DNA from: Neobacillus kokaensis
GTDB lineage: Bacteria > Bacillota > Bacilli > Bacillales > Cytobacillaceae
Reading direction: 5' to 3'
DNA: 64,000 nucleotides
Assembly: GCF_014656545.1 (NCBI RefSeq)
Contig: NZ_BNDS01000002.1
Span: forward strand, 368,871 to 432,870
Of this stretch, positions 63,111 through 64,000 are shown piece by piece. Each line of letters starts with the position of its first letter. The stretch's first letter is position 1. The notes under the pieces were generated by a model. It searched no databases, was not told the origin of the DNA, and saw nothing but the letters and a program-made list of their open reading frames with translations. Position numbers and translations under genes: made by a program.

Positions 63111-64000
63111 TATAGCTCACCTTTGACAAATTCTGATATTTCCTGGGAAACTGACTGCCAAAATTGACGATGTTCATCGCGGTTTTTGTCTCTATTTGTT
63201 ATAACTTCATATACCTGTAAACCTTTGGATTGAAGCGATTTTTCTAATTCTAATTGCAGGTGATCCCAATCAGTAATTTTTGTGAATTCGCCATTAAACA
63301 TACGTACCGCCAGCTCAAAATCTATATCTAACGGTGTGCCAAAAAGAAGTTCAAAATGCTTCGGATGCTGCGCCTGCGGCAAGAAGGAAAATATTCCACC
63401 GCCATTATTGTTTATAAGAATAATATGAATATCAATATTATATTTTTTTGCTGCTATTAAACCGTTTAAATCATGGAAAAAGGTTAAATCCCCAAGCACT
63501 AAATACAACGACTTCGAGTAAAGTGCAGCACCTAAAGCAGTTGAAACTGTTCCATCAATTCCATTTGCTCCACGGTTTGCCATTACTTTTATATTTTTTT
63601 GATTATTAAGGAAAAAGCTGTCTAAATCACGAATCGGCATACTATTTCCAACAAAAAGTGTAGCGCCCTCTGGCAATAGTTCCGCCAATTGATAGAATAA
63701 TTTACCTTCACTTAGTTCCTTCAATTTCTCTACTTTCGTCATATTTTGCTTAGTTATCGCATTTACCCGCTGCCACTCATGCAAATATTCCAAAGAAGAA
63801 TTGTCGTTTAAATACGATACCAGTTTGTTACAGAAAACTGTTTCCTGACAAAAAATCATATCAGTGGATAAATTAGCTGGATCCCGCCATCTGCCGCCCC
63901 CATCAATGACAAACTGGTCCGCATTTGGATTTTCCTTAATGAAAATGGTTAATGCTTTTGAAACAGGCATGGCTCCAAAACGTATAATCAAATCTGGCTT
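63110..64000 (-). CDS. menD: SEPHCHC synthase MenD, C-terminal part
   Basis: A thiamine-diphosphate enzyme that joins isochorismate and 2-oxoglutarate in the first committed step of menaquinone synthesis. The C-terminal 297 residues are present; the frame stays open through the window edge. The TPP-binding half is seen: LFVGNSMPIRDLD, NRGANGIDGTVSTALGAAL and LGDLTFFHDLNGLIAA. The stop overlaps the menH start. The upstream part, and probably menF, lie beyond 64000. Confidence 0.94.
   Translation of the reverse strand, partial: KPDLIIRFGAMPVSKALTIFIKENPNADQFVIDGGGRWRDPANLSTDMIFCQETVFCNKLVSYLNDNSSLEYLHEWQRVNAITKQNMTKVEKLKELSEGKLFYQLAELLPEGATLFVGNSMPIRDLDSFFLNNQKNIKVMANRGANGIDGTVSTALGAALYSKSLYLVLGDLTFFHDLNGLIAAKKYNIDIHIILINNNGGGIFSFLPQAQHPKHFELLFGTPLDIDFELAVRMFNGEFTKITDWDHLQLELEKSLQSKGLQVYEVITNRDKNRDEHRQFWQSVSQEISEFVKGEL

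Overview
The window is a stretch of a low-GC Gram-positive chromosome, almost certainly from the family Bacillaceae (Bacillus, Neobacillus or Mesobacillus type). The gene order closely follows the ytx/ytp/yto/ytm/ytl/ytk/men arm of the Bacillus subtilis chromosome. Shine-Dalgarno sites are strong (AGGAGG type), several genes start with TTG or GTG, and spore-former markers are present (Cse60, CcpA, acuABC, YtpA/YtpB, a T-box leuS, an S-box metK). No rRNA, tRNA, CRISPR array, phage or insertion sequence was seen. Most of the window is conserved core chromosome.

Region 1 (1-6132): the 3' part of acuA, then acuB and acuC, which control acetyl-CoA synthetase by acetylation. Convergent to them lie ccpA, the chorismate mutase/DAHP synthase aroA and the general-stress genes ytxJ, ytxH and ytxG. 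A good sigma-B promoter precedes ytxG.

Region 2 (6133-23094): mostly minus-strand housekeeping genes. These are murC, the soluble DNA translocase sftA, ytpQ, ytpP, a DUF84 NTPase, the aminopeptidase ytoP, the lactonase ytnP, tRNA methyltransferase trmB, phosphotransferase ytmP, pullulanase, lipid kinase ytlR, thpR, D-amino-acid transaminase dat and dipeptidase pepV. Two small plus-strand genes, ytzB and ytzH, lie among them.

Region 3 (23095-31342): the most variable part. It has a long leader before the small DeoR-type regulator ytzE, an amino acid permease, a DUF2935 protein, a Tubby/LURP-one-like protein, a stand-alone AAA ATPase, a proteobacterial-type (class 1a) S-adenosylmethionine decarboxylase, a secreted TolB-like propeller protein and a lipoprotein polysaccharide deacetylase. 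A 21-bp tandem repeat lies here.

Region 4 (31343-48453): pseudouridine synthase ytzG, flippase murJ (ytgP), flavoprotein ytfP, cse60, rhodanese ytwF, leuS with a T-box leader (Leu specifier CUC), an MFS transporter, ytzC with a coupled small gene, ytqA/ytqB, the terpenoid and phospholipid enzymes ytpB/ytpA, the gamma-carbonic-anhydrase-like ytoA, asnB, and metK. Two copies of a GGTGTCAGGCACC-type inverted repeat flank leuS, and one supplies the end of the MFS reading frame.

Region 5 (48454-64000): the SAM riboswitch of metK; pckA with a CcpN-type operator in its promoter and a 52-bp tandem repeat behind it; ytmB, ytmA; the ytlA-ytlC-ytlD ABC importer; Nudix hydrolase ytkD; small conserved genes; yidD; beta-carbonic anhydrase ytiB; an orphan zinc-binding lipoprotein gene with a Zur box; a DUF1540 gene; and the menaquinone operon menD(partial)-menH-menB-menE-menC.

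The content links carbon-flux control (acu, ccpA, pckA/CcpN), amino-acid and SAM supply (leuS, asnB, metK, speD), envelope synthesis (murC, murJ, dat) and respiration (men). I did not find a clearly new multi-gene system. The best leads are the variable block around 25.5-31 kb and several unexplained non-coding structures.
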